Shown: piece after piece, positions 44,704-54,009 of the stretch
Numbering within the stretch: the first letter of the stretch is position 1
Layout: each line of letters begins with the position of its first letter
Assembly (NCBI RefSeq): GCF_947500795.1
Contig: NZ_CANMTE010000001.1
Location: 868,001-932,000 of the forward strand
Direction: 5' to 3'
DNA: 64,000 bases
Source of the DNA: an uncultured Gelidibacter sp.
GTDB taxonomy: Bacteria; Bacteroidota; Bacteroidia; Flavobacteriales; Flavobacteriaceae
Notes under the pieces: model-generated
Database searches by the model: none
What the model was told of the DNA's origin: nothing
The model's input: only the letters and a program-made list of their open reading frames with translations
Made by a program: the position numbers and the translations under genes

Positions 44704-45521
44704 TTCTTATTCAATTTATAGGTATCAACTGCTTTACGGACACTTTTATGTTCTGCTAACAGGGCTTTTGCCGTAGCCTCATCCACATGCGCTTCATTCA
44801 TAATCATTTGAACGCCTCGGGTGACCAACTTTTTGTTAGACAATTGCATGTCCACCATTTTATTACCTCTTACCCTTCCTAACTTGATCATGACCGTTGT
44901 AGAAATCATGTTTAAGGCTAATTTTTGGGCGGTTCCTGCTTTCATTCGCGTGCTTCCTGTAACAAATTCAGGACCTACAACCAATTCAATAGGAAAATCT
45001 ACTGCTTGTGACAATGGCGAATCTGCATTACACGTGATACACCCAGTAATAATACCTTGATCTCTTGCTGCTTTTACACCACCAATCACATAAGGCGTGG
45101 TACCGGAAGCGGCAATCCCGACAAGCGCATCTTTTGAAGTAATGTTGTGTTTTTTGAGATCTTCCCATGCCAGTTCAGCATTATCTTCAGCGTTTTCAAC
45201 AGCTTTTCGAAGTGCACCATCACCTCCAGCAATGATACCAACTACCATAGTATCCGGCACACCATATGTTGGCGGGCATTCGGAAGCATCCAACACACCC
45301 AAACGCCCACTCGTGCCGGCGCCTATATAAAATAAGCGTCCGCCATCTTTCATTTTAGAATATATGGCATCTACTAAGCTTTCAATTTGAGGAATGGCTT
45401 TTTCGAGGGCAAGAGGAACCGTTTTATCTTCAGTATTCATATTTGAGAGCAACTCAAATGTGTTCATTTTCTCTAGGTCATTATAATCCGACGCTTGTTC
45501 TGTTGTTAATTTACCTTCCAT
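44700..45521 (-). CDS. murQ: N-acetylmuramic acid 6-phosphate etherase
   Basis: A 273-residue SIS-fold etherase that splits the D-lactyl ether of MurNAc-6-phosphate to GlcNAc-6-phosphate and lactate. The signature G-A-G-T-S-G-R-L-G-V-L-D-A-S-E-C-P-P-T-Y holds the catalytic glutamate (near residue 82), and G-S-T-R-M-K-A-G-T-A-Q-K follows near 190-200. Slightly shorter than the 298-residue E. coli enzyme, as usual in this phylum. It needs phosphorylated MurNAc, yet neither a phosphotransferase permease nor a MurNAc kinase (MurK/AmgK type) is in the window. Confidence 0.96.
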   Translation of the reverse strand: MEGKLTTEQASDYNDLEKMNTFELLSNMNTEDKTVPLALEKAIPQIESLVDAIYSKMKDGGRLFYIGAGTSGRLGVLDASECPPTYGVPDTMVVGIIAGGDGALRKAVENAEDNAELAWEDLKKHNITSKDALVGIAASGTTPYVIGGVKAARDQGIITGCITCNADSPLSQAVDFPIELVVGPEFVTGSTRMKAGTAQKLALNMISTTVMIKLGRVRGNKMVDMQLSNKKLVTRGVQMIMNEAHVDEATAKALLAEHKSVRKAVDTYKLNKK

Positions 45522-45556
45522 AGGATTTGATATTTAATTTGCTATTATGATAAAAT

Positions 45557-47017
45557 TTAAGATTGAAGTGGCTTTTTCTTTACAAGTAGTAAGCACACAA
45601 TTGTTAAAAAGGCATTCACAAAAATGTTCATGAACCCGAAATCAAAGTTATACCAGTTTATAAAAAAGTAATTTAAAAAGTAAGTCACCAAAGGCATCGC
45701 AATACATATATACGGCACTGCCGCATCATAAACCTTCACTTTTGTGAAAATTCCTAACAAATACAAGCCCAATAATGGTCCGTAGGTGTAACCTGCTACC
45801 TTAAAAATGGTTGAAATCACATCGCCTTTACTTTCTGAAAAGGCCATAATAATTAGAAAAAGAAATGCTGAAAACCCAAACAATGTGCGATTTTTAAGTT
45901 GCAGTTTTTTCTTTGTACTCTTCGATTTAATATTTAAAAAATCATGTGTAAACGATGTGGTGAGTGCGGTTAGCGCAGAATCGGCGCTAGAAAATGAAGC
46001 TGCCGTAATTCCCAAAATAAAACTAACCCCTGCGAATATTCCAAAATGATTTAAGGACAGCATTGGGAATAAATTATCGGTATTGATGAAATTCCCATTT
46101 TCAATATCTAATTGAACGCCAAATTTCTCAGCGTATAAATACAACATCACACCTAAGCCTAAAAATAGAAATTGAGTAACCGCCAAAAAGATGCTGAAGG
46201 TCAAAATATTTTTTTGAGCCTCACCTTTAGTTTTACATGTTAAGGTTTTTTGCATCATATTCTGATCCAACCCAACCATGGCTACTGCAATTAAAACACC
46301 GGAAATAAACTGCTTAAAAAAGTTGTTTCCTGAATTGAAATCCCAATCAAATACTTTAAAGTACTCGTGATTGGTTACGGATGTGATTGTTTCTGCCACA
46401 CTTAAATCTAATGAAGTCTTCACTACATAAATTGATATACCTACCGCTGAAAGCAGGAAAAATGTTTGTAAAGTGTCCGTCCACACAATAGTTTTAATCC
46501 CAGATTTATTGGTGTATAACCAAATAAGCACCAGGATAAGGATGACCGTAACATAAAACGGAATGTTGAAGGCATCAAAAACGGCATATTGTAAAATTTT
46601 TGCTGCCAGCATCAATCGTAGTGCGGCACCAAAAGACTGTGAAATAAGGAAAAACATAGAACCCGTTTTATAGGTTTTGATCCCAAATCGTGTTTCTAAA
46701 TAACTATAGATTGATACTAATTTTAAATCGTAATAGATTGGAACCAAAACGTAGGTTATAAATACATAGCCTACTACATTCCCGAAGACAAACTGTAAAT
46801 AATAAAAATAGTTATTGCCCACCATACCAGGAATAGACACGAAGGTGACCCCTGATAATACGGCACCTATCATCCCGAAGGCAACAATTTGCCAAGGCGA
46901 TTTTCTATCTCCAGTATAATAAGAATCCTCACTTGTGTTTCTGGAAACAACGTGGGAAATCAACATTAATACTCCAAAATAGCAGGCTATGATTATTAGA
47001 ATTAAAGTTGCGCTCAT
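45557..47017 (-). CDS. Sodium:solute symporter, probable amino-sugar importer
   Basis: A 486-residue SSS-family transporter with about thirteen membrane helices. The sodium-site helix reads F-G-M-I-G-A-V-L-S-G-V-T-F-V-S-I-P-G (about 46-64) and the central S-S-A-D-S-A-L-T-A-L segment is typical of the family. It starts 148 bp after susD, beyond a terminator-like hairpin, and is 35 bp from murQ. Position makes it the inner-membrane importer of MurNAc, GlcNAc or muropeptide sugars; the family alone does not show the substrate. Confidence 0.9.
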   Translation of the reverse strand: MSATLILIIIACYFGVLMLISHVVSRNTSEDSYYTGDRKSPWQIVAFGMIGAVLSGVTFVSIPGMVGNNYFYYLQFVFGNVVGYVFITYVLVPIYYDLKLVSIYSYLETRFGIKTYKTGSMFFLISQSFGAALRLMLAAKILQYAVFDAFNIPFYVTVILILVLIWLYTNKSGIKTIVWTDTLQTFFLLSAVGISIYVVKTSLDLSVAETITSVTNHEYFKVFDWDFNSGNNFFKQFISGVLIAVAMVGLDQNMMQKTLTCKTKGEAQKNILTFSIFLAVTQFLFLGLGVMLYLYAEKFGVQLDIENGNFINTDNLFPMLSLNHFGIFAGVSFILGITAASFSSADSALTALTTSFTHDFLNIKSKSTKKKLQLKNRTLFGFSAFLFLIIMAFSESKGDVISTIFKVAGYTYGPLLGLYLLGIFTKVKVYDAAVPYICIAMPLVTYFLNYFFINWYNFDFGFMNIFVNAFLTIVCLLLVKKKPLQS

Positions 47018-47086
47018 TTGTTTATTTGGTTTTTATTTTAAAATGGTTGATCTGGTTGTTTTATGAAATGATTTTCAATAAAAAAA

Positions 47087-47136
47087 AGAGGTGAGAGGAT
47101 TAAATGTCTCGTGAAATGTTTAATTCCCTCACCTCT
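47087..47136 (-). terminator. Strong terminator after susD
   Basis: AGAGGTGAG / CTCACCTCT outer stem with GATTAAA / TTTAATTC pairing inside. On the minus strand it is followed by eight T. It separates susCD from the downstream transporter and enzymes and probably sets their lower expression by partial read-through. Confidence 0.85.
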
Positions 47137-47164
47137 AATAATTGACTAATTTAAATAATTCAAT

Positions 47165-48652
47165 TTATTCTTTATCCCACCACATTCTTGTCAGAAGGCC
47201 GTCGCCACCTTGTTGCTCAATTCCAGCAGCAAGCATGTCAGGATTGTTTAACTTTTCAGAACCAGGATAAGGTAATCTTCTTGGTATTTTACCATCGGTT
47301 AGCAGAGCTGCAACATTTGCAGGAACTAACTCAGGATATCCAGATCTTTTCCAGTTTGAGAATGTTTCCAATCCGTTTCCAAAAGTAGCTACCCAATATT
47401 GTTCATTAATCATTTTTAAAGCTTCCGTTGGCTTAAATGGATTTGCAGCCAAATATGCATTTATTTGAGCGGTTGTAATGTTCACGCCATTTCCATAAAG
47501 TGAAAGGTATTGCATTGCAGCAGTAACCCCAGCATTATAATGTGCTTCAGCATCACCACCGGCTAATCCCCAACGATGTGCAGCTTCAGCAAGCATAAAT
47601 TCAACTTCAGCATAAGTTTGGAAGAATAACGGTGCATCGTAAACAATGTTTCCTGAACCTCCAAAAATATTAATGTTTGGCTTAGAATTAGCGTTCCCTC
47701 TTGATGGATCATTAATGTCCTGACCTGATTGCAATGCGAAATCAGTGTTGCCATCTACTGTGGAGAATAACACTGAAACTCTAGGATCATTTCTGTCTTT
47801 CATATAATCCATAAGCGTTTTAGAGATCTTCACTTGTGTAGCCGCTCTCGATGTAAAACTTTTTGTAAGCGGGTTAACGTTAGGTCCACCATCACTTGCA
47901 GAGTTTTCATATTTAGTAAATGCAATATCAGCATTGCTGGTCATTACACCACCTTCAATAGCTTTAGCAGCCCAAGCTTGAGCGCCAGCATTGTCAACTT
48001 TTACCATTCTCATTGCCAAACGTAACATTAGAGAATTGGCAAACTTTTTCCATTTTTGAGTATCACCCGCAAATAATAAATCGGCAGATCCATAAGAACT
48101 AGGAGTTCCTGTGCTTAAAACTGCAGCAGATGTTTCCAAGGTCTCCAACATGCCTTTATAAATATCACTTTGCTTGTCATATTTAGGAAAACGAATGCCT
48201 TCAATAAAACCTTTTCCTGCTTCACTGTATGGAATATCGCCATAAGCATCCGTAAGTCTACTAAAGATTAACACCTTTTGGATTCTTGCAATGGCCAAAT
48301 CAGTTTCAGCAGTTGGACTAGTGCTTGCTTTTAATTGCTCTTCTAAATCGACAACGTTTTTAACGGTATTTGAAAATTGTTCTTCAAACAACTGGTGCGT
48401 ATTTCCTTCTTTGTACAAGAATGAAGCATAAGACGTGTTGTTAAGATGCTGAACATTCTGCATCATATGGATCACATTGTAAAACAAAGTCGCCACATAG
48501 CTACTTCCACCCGTATATAATTGGATGAAGGTTAACTTTGTTGATGGATCTAGTTGCGTTGGTTTTGTAGGATTTACGTTTAGCTCCTCAAAGCCTTCAT
48601 CGCATGATCCAAACATCACAACTATAGCTAGTAAAATAAGTATTTTTTTCAT
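47165..48652 (-). CDS. SusD/RagB-like nutrient-binding outer-membrane lipoprotein (SusD_2 type)
   Basis: A 495-residue surface lipoprotein (M-K-K-I-L-I-L-L-A-I-V-V-M-F-G-S-C, C17). The N-L-N-P-T segment, the TPR-like helices (D-A-Y-G-D-I-P-Y-S-E-A near 133, K-W-K-K-F-A-N-S-L-M-L-R-L-A-M-R-M) and the C-terminal W-x-R-S-G-Y-P motif match the SusD-like_2 family. It binds glycan at the cell surface and forms a complex with the SusC-like pore encoded 11 bp upstream. The ligand is inferred from the locus to be an amino-sugar glycan. Confidence 0.94.
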   Translation of the reverse strand: MKKILILLAIVVMFGSCDEGFEELNVNPTKPTQLDPSTKLTFIQLYTGGSSYVATLFYNVIHMMQNVQHLNNTSYASFLYKEGNTHQLFEEQFSNTVKNVVDLEEQLKASTSPTAETDLAIARIQKVLIFSRLTDAYGDIPYSEAGKGFIEGIRFPKYDKQSDIYKGMLETLETSAAVLSTGTPSSYGSADLLFAGDTQKWKKFANSLMLRLAMRMVKVDNAGAQAWAAKAIEGGVMTSNADIAFTKYENSASDGGPNVNPLTKSFTSRAATQVKISKTLMDYMKDRNDPRVSVLFSTVDGNTDFALQSGQDINDPSRGNANSKPNINIFGGSGNIVYDAPLFFQTYAEVEFMLAEAAHRWGLAGGDAEAHYNAGVTAAMQYLSLYGNGVNITTAQINAYLAANPFKPTEALKMINEQYWVATFGNGLETFSNWKRSGYPELVPANVAALLTDGKIPRRLPYPGSEKLNNPDMLAAGIEQQGGDGLLTRMWWDKE

Positions 48653-48663
48653 TTCTATATTTT

Positions 48664-51600
48664 TTAAAATTTCATGTTTACAGAAAACCCATAGCTTTTG
48701 GTTGATGGGATCCCAAATCTTTCAATACCTTGAGAATTCAAGTTGTTAAGTGCAGCTTCTGGATCCACGTTATCAATATCCTTTTTGATAAAAAACAGGT
48801 TTCTACCAATTACAGATAATCTTAAATCGTTGATGAAAAAGTTTTTAAGAACAGAACTTGGAAGACTATAAGACAAGCTTAGTTCACGGAATTTGATGAA
48901 ATCTGTGCTGTACACAACTTCCTCAGAAATACCTCTACTCTCTTCCAACATCACGCCATAATAAGTTCTTAAGTTTTCTGGCGCTACCGTCATTGTGAAT
49001 GGGTTTCCGGTTGCATTGTCTACACCTGACACTACCAATCCTGTTTCACGACCTTCTAATGTCTTCTTGTGCAAACCTCTTAACAAAAGCTCTCTGTTTG
49101 TACCAGAGTGTACACTTCCGCCATATTTAGCATCAATCAAAAATCCTAAAGTCACATTTTTATATCTGAAGGAGTTATGGAAACCAACAGTATAAGGCGC
49201 TACACCTTGACCTAAAATTTTATTTGGCCCTTGGATTGGTTTTGGAATGCTACCCGTAACATCATACATAATATTACCTGATGCATCTCTCTTATAAGAA
49301 GAACCATAGATAACCCCGTAGTGTTCTCCAACAATATGAGAAATAATTGCTGTTCTAGAACGCGTTTGGCTACCATCAACATTTATTGGTGTGTCCTCGT
49401 CATCAGTTTGAAGAATCTTACTGTCATTATAACCAAGGTTAAGCGAAGTGTTCCAAGAGAAATCGTCAGTTAAAATAGGCGTTCCACCAATTAAAAATTC
49501 AAGACCTTTATTTTGTAAGGCTCCAATATTTAAGATTGAAGATGTAAAGCCTGACGATTGAGACGCTGCTGCTCTAACAATATCATTTGTAGTTTCGTTA
49601 TGGTAATACGCTACGTCTAAATTCAAACGGTTTTGAAAGAAACGTCCTTCTAAACCAAATTCAATTTCGTCCTTTTGGAAAGGCACCAAGTTAGGATTCG
49701 GAATAGAATTCCCGTTTAACTGACCAAAAGATTGGCCTTGAAAACTTCCAGTAACCGCATAATCTAAGTTTAAGGCGTAAGCATTTTGTGCTCCACCCGC
49801 TACCTGTGCGTAACTAGATCTTAATTTTAAATAATCAATAGCTTCAGGAAGATCGAAAGCTTCACTAAGTAGTAAACTTCCACTTAAAGACCAGTAGAAA
49901 TCATTATTTGGTGTTTTTTTACCTGGATAAGAAAGTGTAGAGAACCAGTCATTTCTACCTGTGAAAGTCACATATAAAAATTTGTTATAGTCCACTTCAA
50001 AAGACCCGTAAAGTGAATTGGTCTTTGTTTTAAAGTAGTCGTTTTTAGGTTCAGGTAAGGTTGTGTTGTTCAAATCTTCCAATCCTATAACGATAAAACC
50101 TCTTCCTAATGCACTTAACTGTTCAAAAGTTGAAGAACGCGTATTGGCTCCAATAATTGAATTTGTTCCTATACTACTTGTGAGGTTTTTTGAAATACCC
50201 AACATAAAATCGGCATCAAAAGACGTGTAAGTAGATTTTGCTTGGCTCAACTCACCACCTGGGCGGTATGAAGTTCCATAAGGCGTTACCGCTCTTCTCG
50301 CAAAATCATAAGTGTCTATACCTGCACGACCCGTAGCATATAACCAATCGGTGATGTCATAACGCAACGTTGTAGACGCCGTTAGTCGGTTCTTTTTGTC
50401 ATCATTATTGAAATCATTTACCGCCCAATATGGATTTGAGATAAACTCGCTAGGTTGAAATCTAAGCTCAGTACCTTGTTCGTTCGATCCTGGTTTTAAA
50501 TCATAAATATCCAAACTGCTTGGCAACACATAGGCTACAGTATTCGCATTTCCTGGAGTATCACCAATATTGATACGGTTATGAACCTTTTCAATAATGT
50601 ACTTTGCATTAACGGTTGAAGTCAATTTAGAATTGATCTTCGCCGTTGCATTTAAAGAAAGTGATTTTCTATTTAAAGTTGAATTTGGAAAAATATCCTT
50701 GTTATCTAAATTGGACATTGAAAAACGATAATTATAATCGTCTCCTCCTTTTGATAAGGCCAATGTGTTGATGGCCGTCGTTCCCGTTTGATAAAATTTA
50801 TCTAAATTATTACCTGTGTAAGAATACGGACGCTTAACACCATCCCAATTGTAAACCATTGATCCGTCCATTCTTGCACCCCAAGATTGTAATGTGCTTA
50901 CGTAAGAATCGTCAACGGCTTTTTCCATAGTTCCGATTTCTCTCGGATTACCAGCTTCATCGTACTCAAAACCAGGTTTCAATCTGTTGTCACCTTGCCC
51001 ATACGTAGTTTGGATATCCTGAAGATCCGTATTAATTCTATCAAATGTAAAAGAGCTAGAATATTCAATGCCTAAGCTTTGTTTTCCTTTACCGGATTTG
51101 GTAGTAATCATAATAACCCCATTGGATGCTAATGAACCATACAATGCAGCTGCAGAACTTCCTTTTAATACAGAAATTGATTCAATATCATCAGGGTTAA
51201 GCGATGAAATATCGTCACCACCATCACCTGTACCATCATTGGTTGGACCAACAACTGAACTTTTTGTTTGGTTAATAACCGGTATTCCATCCACAACATA
51301 AAGTGGTTGGTTGTTTCCTGTTAAAGAACTGGCACCACGAATCACAATTCTACTAGAACCAGAAGCACCTGCACTGGTAGTAGAAACATTCACCCCCGCT
51401 ACTCTACCTTGTAATGAATTGACAGCACTTGTAGATTTTACTTGAGAAATATCATCTCCATCCACAGTAGTCAAGGAATATCCTAAAGCCTTAGCCTCAC
51501 GTTTAATCCCTAATGCCGTAACCACAACTTCATCTAAACTCGTCGCATCTTCTTGCATCTTAACATTCAATACTTGATTGTTACTCGCAATAGTCATTGT

Positions 51601-51855
51601 GACTGTTTTGTATCCCACAAAGCTAAAAACCAGCTTTTTTCCTTGTAGATTAGTAGCACTACTGATAGTAAACTTCCCATCAAAATCTGTCACACTCCCA
51701 GTTGATGTTCCTTCTACAATCACATTCACACCCAATAAAGGCATTTCGCTACCGACCTCCGTCACCATTCCAGTTACAGTTGAGGTCTGAGCAAAAGAAG
51801 CATGCCCAACAAACAACAATAGGATGGCAATTACTTGACCATAATAATTTTTCAT
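48664..51855 (-). CDS. SusC/RagA family TonB-linked outer-membrane protein
   Basis: A 1063-residue outer-membrane importer. Signal peptide (about 1-22), CarboxypepD_reg-like domain (about 25-105), plug with the SusC signature L-D-E-V-V-V-T-A-L-G and G-S-S-A-A-A-L-Y-G-S-L-A-S-N-G-V-I, then a large beta-barrel ending in S-V-N-M-K-F. It pairs with the SusD-like gene 11 bp downstream. Together they import oligosaccharides using TonB energy. Being the first gene after the HGSNAT-like gene, it is probably transcribed from its own promoter in 51856-51990. Confidence 0.96.
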   Translation of the reverse strand: MKNYYGQVIAILLLFVGHASFAQTSTVTGMVTEVGSEMPLLGVNVIVEGTSTGSVTDFDGKFTISSATNLQGKKLVFSFVGYKTVTMTIASNNQVLNVKMQEDATSLDEVVVTALGIKREAKALGYSLTTVDGDDISQVKSTSAVNSLQGRVAGVNVSTTSAGASGSSRIVIRGASSLTGNNQPLYVVDGIPVINQTKSSVVGPTNDGTGDGGDDISSLNPDDIESISVLKGSSAAALYGSLASNGVIMITTKSGKGKQSLGIEYSSSFTFDRINTDLQDIQTTYGQGDNRLKPGFEYDEAGNPREIGTMEKAVDDSYVSTLQSWGARMDGSMVYNWDGVKRPYSYTGNNLDKFYQTGTTAINTLALSKGGDDYNYRFSMSNLDNKDIFPNSTLNRKSLSLNATAKINSKLTSTVNAKYIIEKVHNRINIGDTPGNANTVAYVLPSSLDIYDLKPGSNEQGTELRFQPSEFISNPYWAVNDFNNDDKKNRLTASTTLRYDITDWLYATGRAGIDTYDFARRAVTPYGTSYRPGGELSQAKSTYTSFDADFMLGISKNLTSSIGTNSIIGANTRSSTFEQLSALGRGFIVIGLEDLNNTTLPEPKNDYFKTKTNSLYGSFEVDYNKFLYVTFTGRNDWFSTLSYPGKKTPNNDFYWSLSGSLLLSEAFDLPEAIDYLKLRSSYAQVAGGAQNAYALNLDYAVTGSFQGQSFGQLNGNSIPNPNLVPFQKDEIEFGLEGRFFQNRLNLDVAYYHNETTNDIVRAAASQSSGFTSSILNIGALQNKGLEFLIGGTPILTDDFSWNTSLNLGYNDSKILQTDDEDTPINVDGSQTRSRTAIISHIVGEHYGVIYGSSYKRDASGNIMYDVTGSIPKPIQGPNKILGQGVAPYTVGFHNSFRYKNVTLGFLIDAKYGGSVHSGTNRELLLRGLHKKTLEGRETGLVVSGVDNATGNPFTMTVAPENLRTYYGVMLEESRGISEEVVYSTDFIKFRELSLSYSLPSSVLKNFFINDLRLSVIGRNLFFIKKDIDNVDPEAALNNLNSQGIERFGIPSTKSYGFSVNMKF

Positions 51856-51990
51856 ACAGTTAATATTTAGTTAATTTAAAATAAAAGTAGTCAAAAATAA
51901 CAGAAACGTGCATGTTTTTTGCAGTATAATGCGTTTTTAATAATAAAAAATCGAAAAAATGAGAATTTATCAAGGATTCAAGAACCCGTT

Positions 51991-53100
51991 CTAGATTTTG
52001 ATGAAGATTTTCTTTCTATAGAGGATATAGCATATCAACCAAAATATGATGATGTGGGTTATTGCGAACATTAAGGAACCATTCATATTTCCAAAAACGG
52101 GAGCGAACACGTTAGAAAACAAATAGTTATACATCGACATCGAATTTGTAGAGCCTTCAACAGGCATTTTGATGAGGTAGATAATTGTTTTGGCATAAAC
52201 CCCGGAAAACACAAATATGAATAGCGGATTAGAACCAAAATGGACAAATGGTTTTGACCAGGAACTGAACTTCTTATAATCAATTATAAAAATTAAGGCG
52301 GCCAAAACAAGCGTACCCAAGCCGGCAGTATATAACACGTAAGAACTTGTCCATAACGGTTTATTAATAGGGAATACAATTGCCCATAAAGCGCCTATCA
52401 CCGTCATAATAGCCCCATAAATAACAAGTTTTTTCATCTTAAGAGTGATGGATTTTGTGCTATTCATTAAATCGCCCACGAGATAACCAATAATCACCGT
52501 GCCAATGGCAGGAATTGAGGACAGCAACCCTTCTGGGTCAAACGGAATGCCAAATCCTTTATAAATATGGTTCTCACCAAGCAGGAAAAGATCAAATTTT
52601 CTGACAATATTTTCTTCCAAAGAATAAGGATCTGAAGCCGCACCAACAAACAGAAGTGCCCAATATCCTAATAAAATAACCGCTAAAATAATCAACAGTT
52701 TAGGCTTCTTGAAATTCACACAAAGCAACGCGCCCGCACCGTAGGCTAAGGCTATACGTTGTAATACGCCCATAATGCGAACAGATTCAAAATTGAAATA
52801 AGGATATAAATTCAGTAGCAATCCTATCAGAAATATGATAAGTGTCCGCTTTAGAATTTTGAAAGTTGCGGCTTTGGAAGCGACTTCATTATATTTTTTA
52901 AAAGAGAAATAGAGCGACAATCCAACGATGAAAAGAAAAAACGGAAATACCAAGTCTGTTGGCGTACACCCATGCCAAGCAGCATGGCGTAAGGGCGCAT
53001 ACACATAACTCCAGCTTCCCGGGGTGTTTACTAAAATCATAAAACAAATGGTAATGCCTCGCAGGACATCCAATGAAATTAACCTCTGAGAAGTGCTCAT
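51991..53100 (-). CDS. HGSNAT-like transmembrane N-acetyltransferase (DUF5009/DUF1624)
   Basis: A 369-residue polytopic membrane protein with about ten helices. The N-terminus R-L-I-S-L-D-V-L-R-G-I-T-I-x-F-M-I-L-V-N-T-P and the periplasmic R-H-A-A-W-H-G-C-T-P-T-D-L-V-F-P-F-F-L-F motif, with the catalytic histidine, match bacterial heparan-alpha-glucosaminide N-acetyltransferase homologues. These use cytoplasmic acetyl-CoA to acetylate an amino sugar on the other side of the membrane. It is 135 bp upstream of susC on the same strand. Given the deacetylase domain in the locus it may re-acetylate GlcN in the periplasm (inference). Confidence 0.87.
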   Translation of the reverse strand: MSTSQRLISLDVLRGITICFMILVNTPGSWSYVYAPLRHAAWHGCTPTDLVFPFFLFIVGLSLYFSFKKYNEVASKAATFKILKRTLIIFLIGLLLNLYPYFNFESVRIMGVLQRIALAYGAGALLCVNFKKPKLLIILAVILLGYWALLFVGAASDPYSLEENIVRKFDLFLLGENHIYKGFGIPFDPEGLLSSIPAIGTVIIGYLVGDLMNSTKSITLKMKKLVIYGAIMTVIGALWAIVFPINKPLWTSSYVLYTAGLGTLVLAALIFIIDYKKFSSWSKPFVHFGSNPLFIFVFSGVYAKTIIYLIKMPVEGSTNSMSMYNYLFSNVFAPVFGNMNGSLMFAITHIIIFWLICYILYRKKIFIKI

Positions 53101-53259
53101 AATTCCTTAATTTTAACAAAATTTTTATAAACGCATTCTCAAATGTATACTTTTTTATTATAAAATGCATAGATGAAAGTTGAATCTTGCATTTTTTTGC
53201 ATACATTTAATAAAATTATTGCATTGAGTTTAGCTTGAGTCGGAATACAGAAAAAACAC

Positions 53260-54009
53260 ATGAAGAAAAAAGAGCGCCAGCAAAAAATAGTTGACGAAGT
53301 AAGTATCAATAGAAAAGTCAGTTCTACCTACTTGTCAGAAAAACTAAATGTTTCAGAAGACACCATCAGAAGAGACATTAAAGAATTACATGACCAAGGA
53401 TTATTGGCAAAAGTTCATGGTGGCGCTATTTCAACCGTTCAAAAACTATATCATTATAATGAGGACGTTATCTATAATAGAGAAAATAAAGTCCGAATAG
53501 CCTTAAAAGCCATCAAATTAATTGAGGATGGCATGGTTATTATCATGAGTGGCGGTACTACAAATTTAATCTTGGCCAAATTGTTGCCTAAAAATTTAAA
53601 AGCCACCGTTTACACCTATAGTTTGCCTATCGCCATGCAATTAACGGAGCATCCCTTAATTGAAACGATTTTTATTGGCGGTAAAATTCAAAGAAGTGCC
53701 ATGGTTACCACTGGGATTGATGTTATTCAATATCTTTCAAATATTAGAGCCAATATCTGCTTTATTGGCGTGAGTGCGTTAAGTATCGAACAAGGCGTTA
53801 CTGATGAAGGCTATGAAGTGGCCATGATTAAAAAGGCAATGATCAATGCTTCCCAAAAAACAGTGTTTTTGGTCACACCTAATAAGTTTAATGCGACGTT
53901 AAATTATGATGTGTGCAATATTGCGGACATTGGGACGGTTGTAACTGATCTTGCTTCTGAAGACCAAAATTTTAAGAGGTACAAAAAGGCAGGATTAAAT
54001 TTACTGTAG
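53260..54009 (+). CDS. DeoR/GlpR family transcriptional regulator
   Basis: A 249-residue regulator. N-terminal DeoR HTH (K-V-S-S-T-Y-L-S-E-K-L-N-V-S-E-D-T-I-R-R-D-I-K-E-L) followed by the G-L-L-x-K-V-H-G-G-A motif and the DeoRC sensor domain (I-S-G-G-T-T, I-G-G-K-I, F-I-G-V-S-A-L). DeoR proteins sense phosphorylated sugars. It is divergent from the HGSNAT-like gene with a 159-bp shared control region and is the likely local regulator of the amino-sugar locus, perhaps responding to MurNAc-6P or GlcNAc-6P. Confidence 0.93.
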   Translation: MKKKERQQKIVDEVSINRKVSSTYLSEKLNVSEDTIRRDIKELHDQGLLAKVHGGAISTVQKLYHYNEDVIYNRENKVRIALKAIKLIEDGMVIIMSGGTTNLILAKLLPKNLKATVYTYSLPIAMQLTEHPLIETIFIGGKIQRSAMVTTGIDVIQYLSNIRANICFIGVSALSIEQGVTDEGYEVAMIKKAMINASQKTVFLVTPNKFNATLNYDVCNIADIGTVVTDLASEDQNFKRYKKAGLNLL

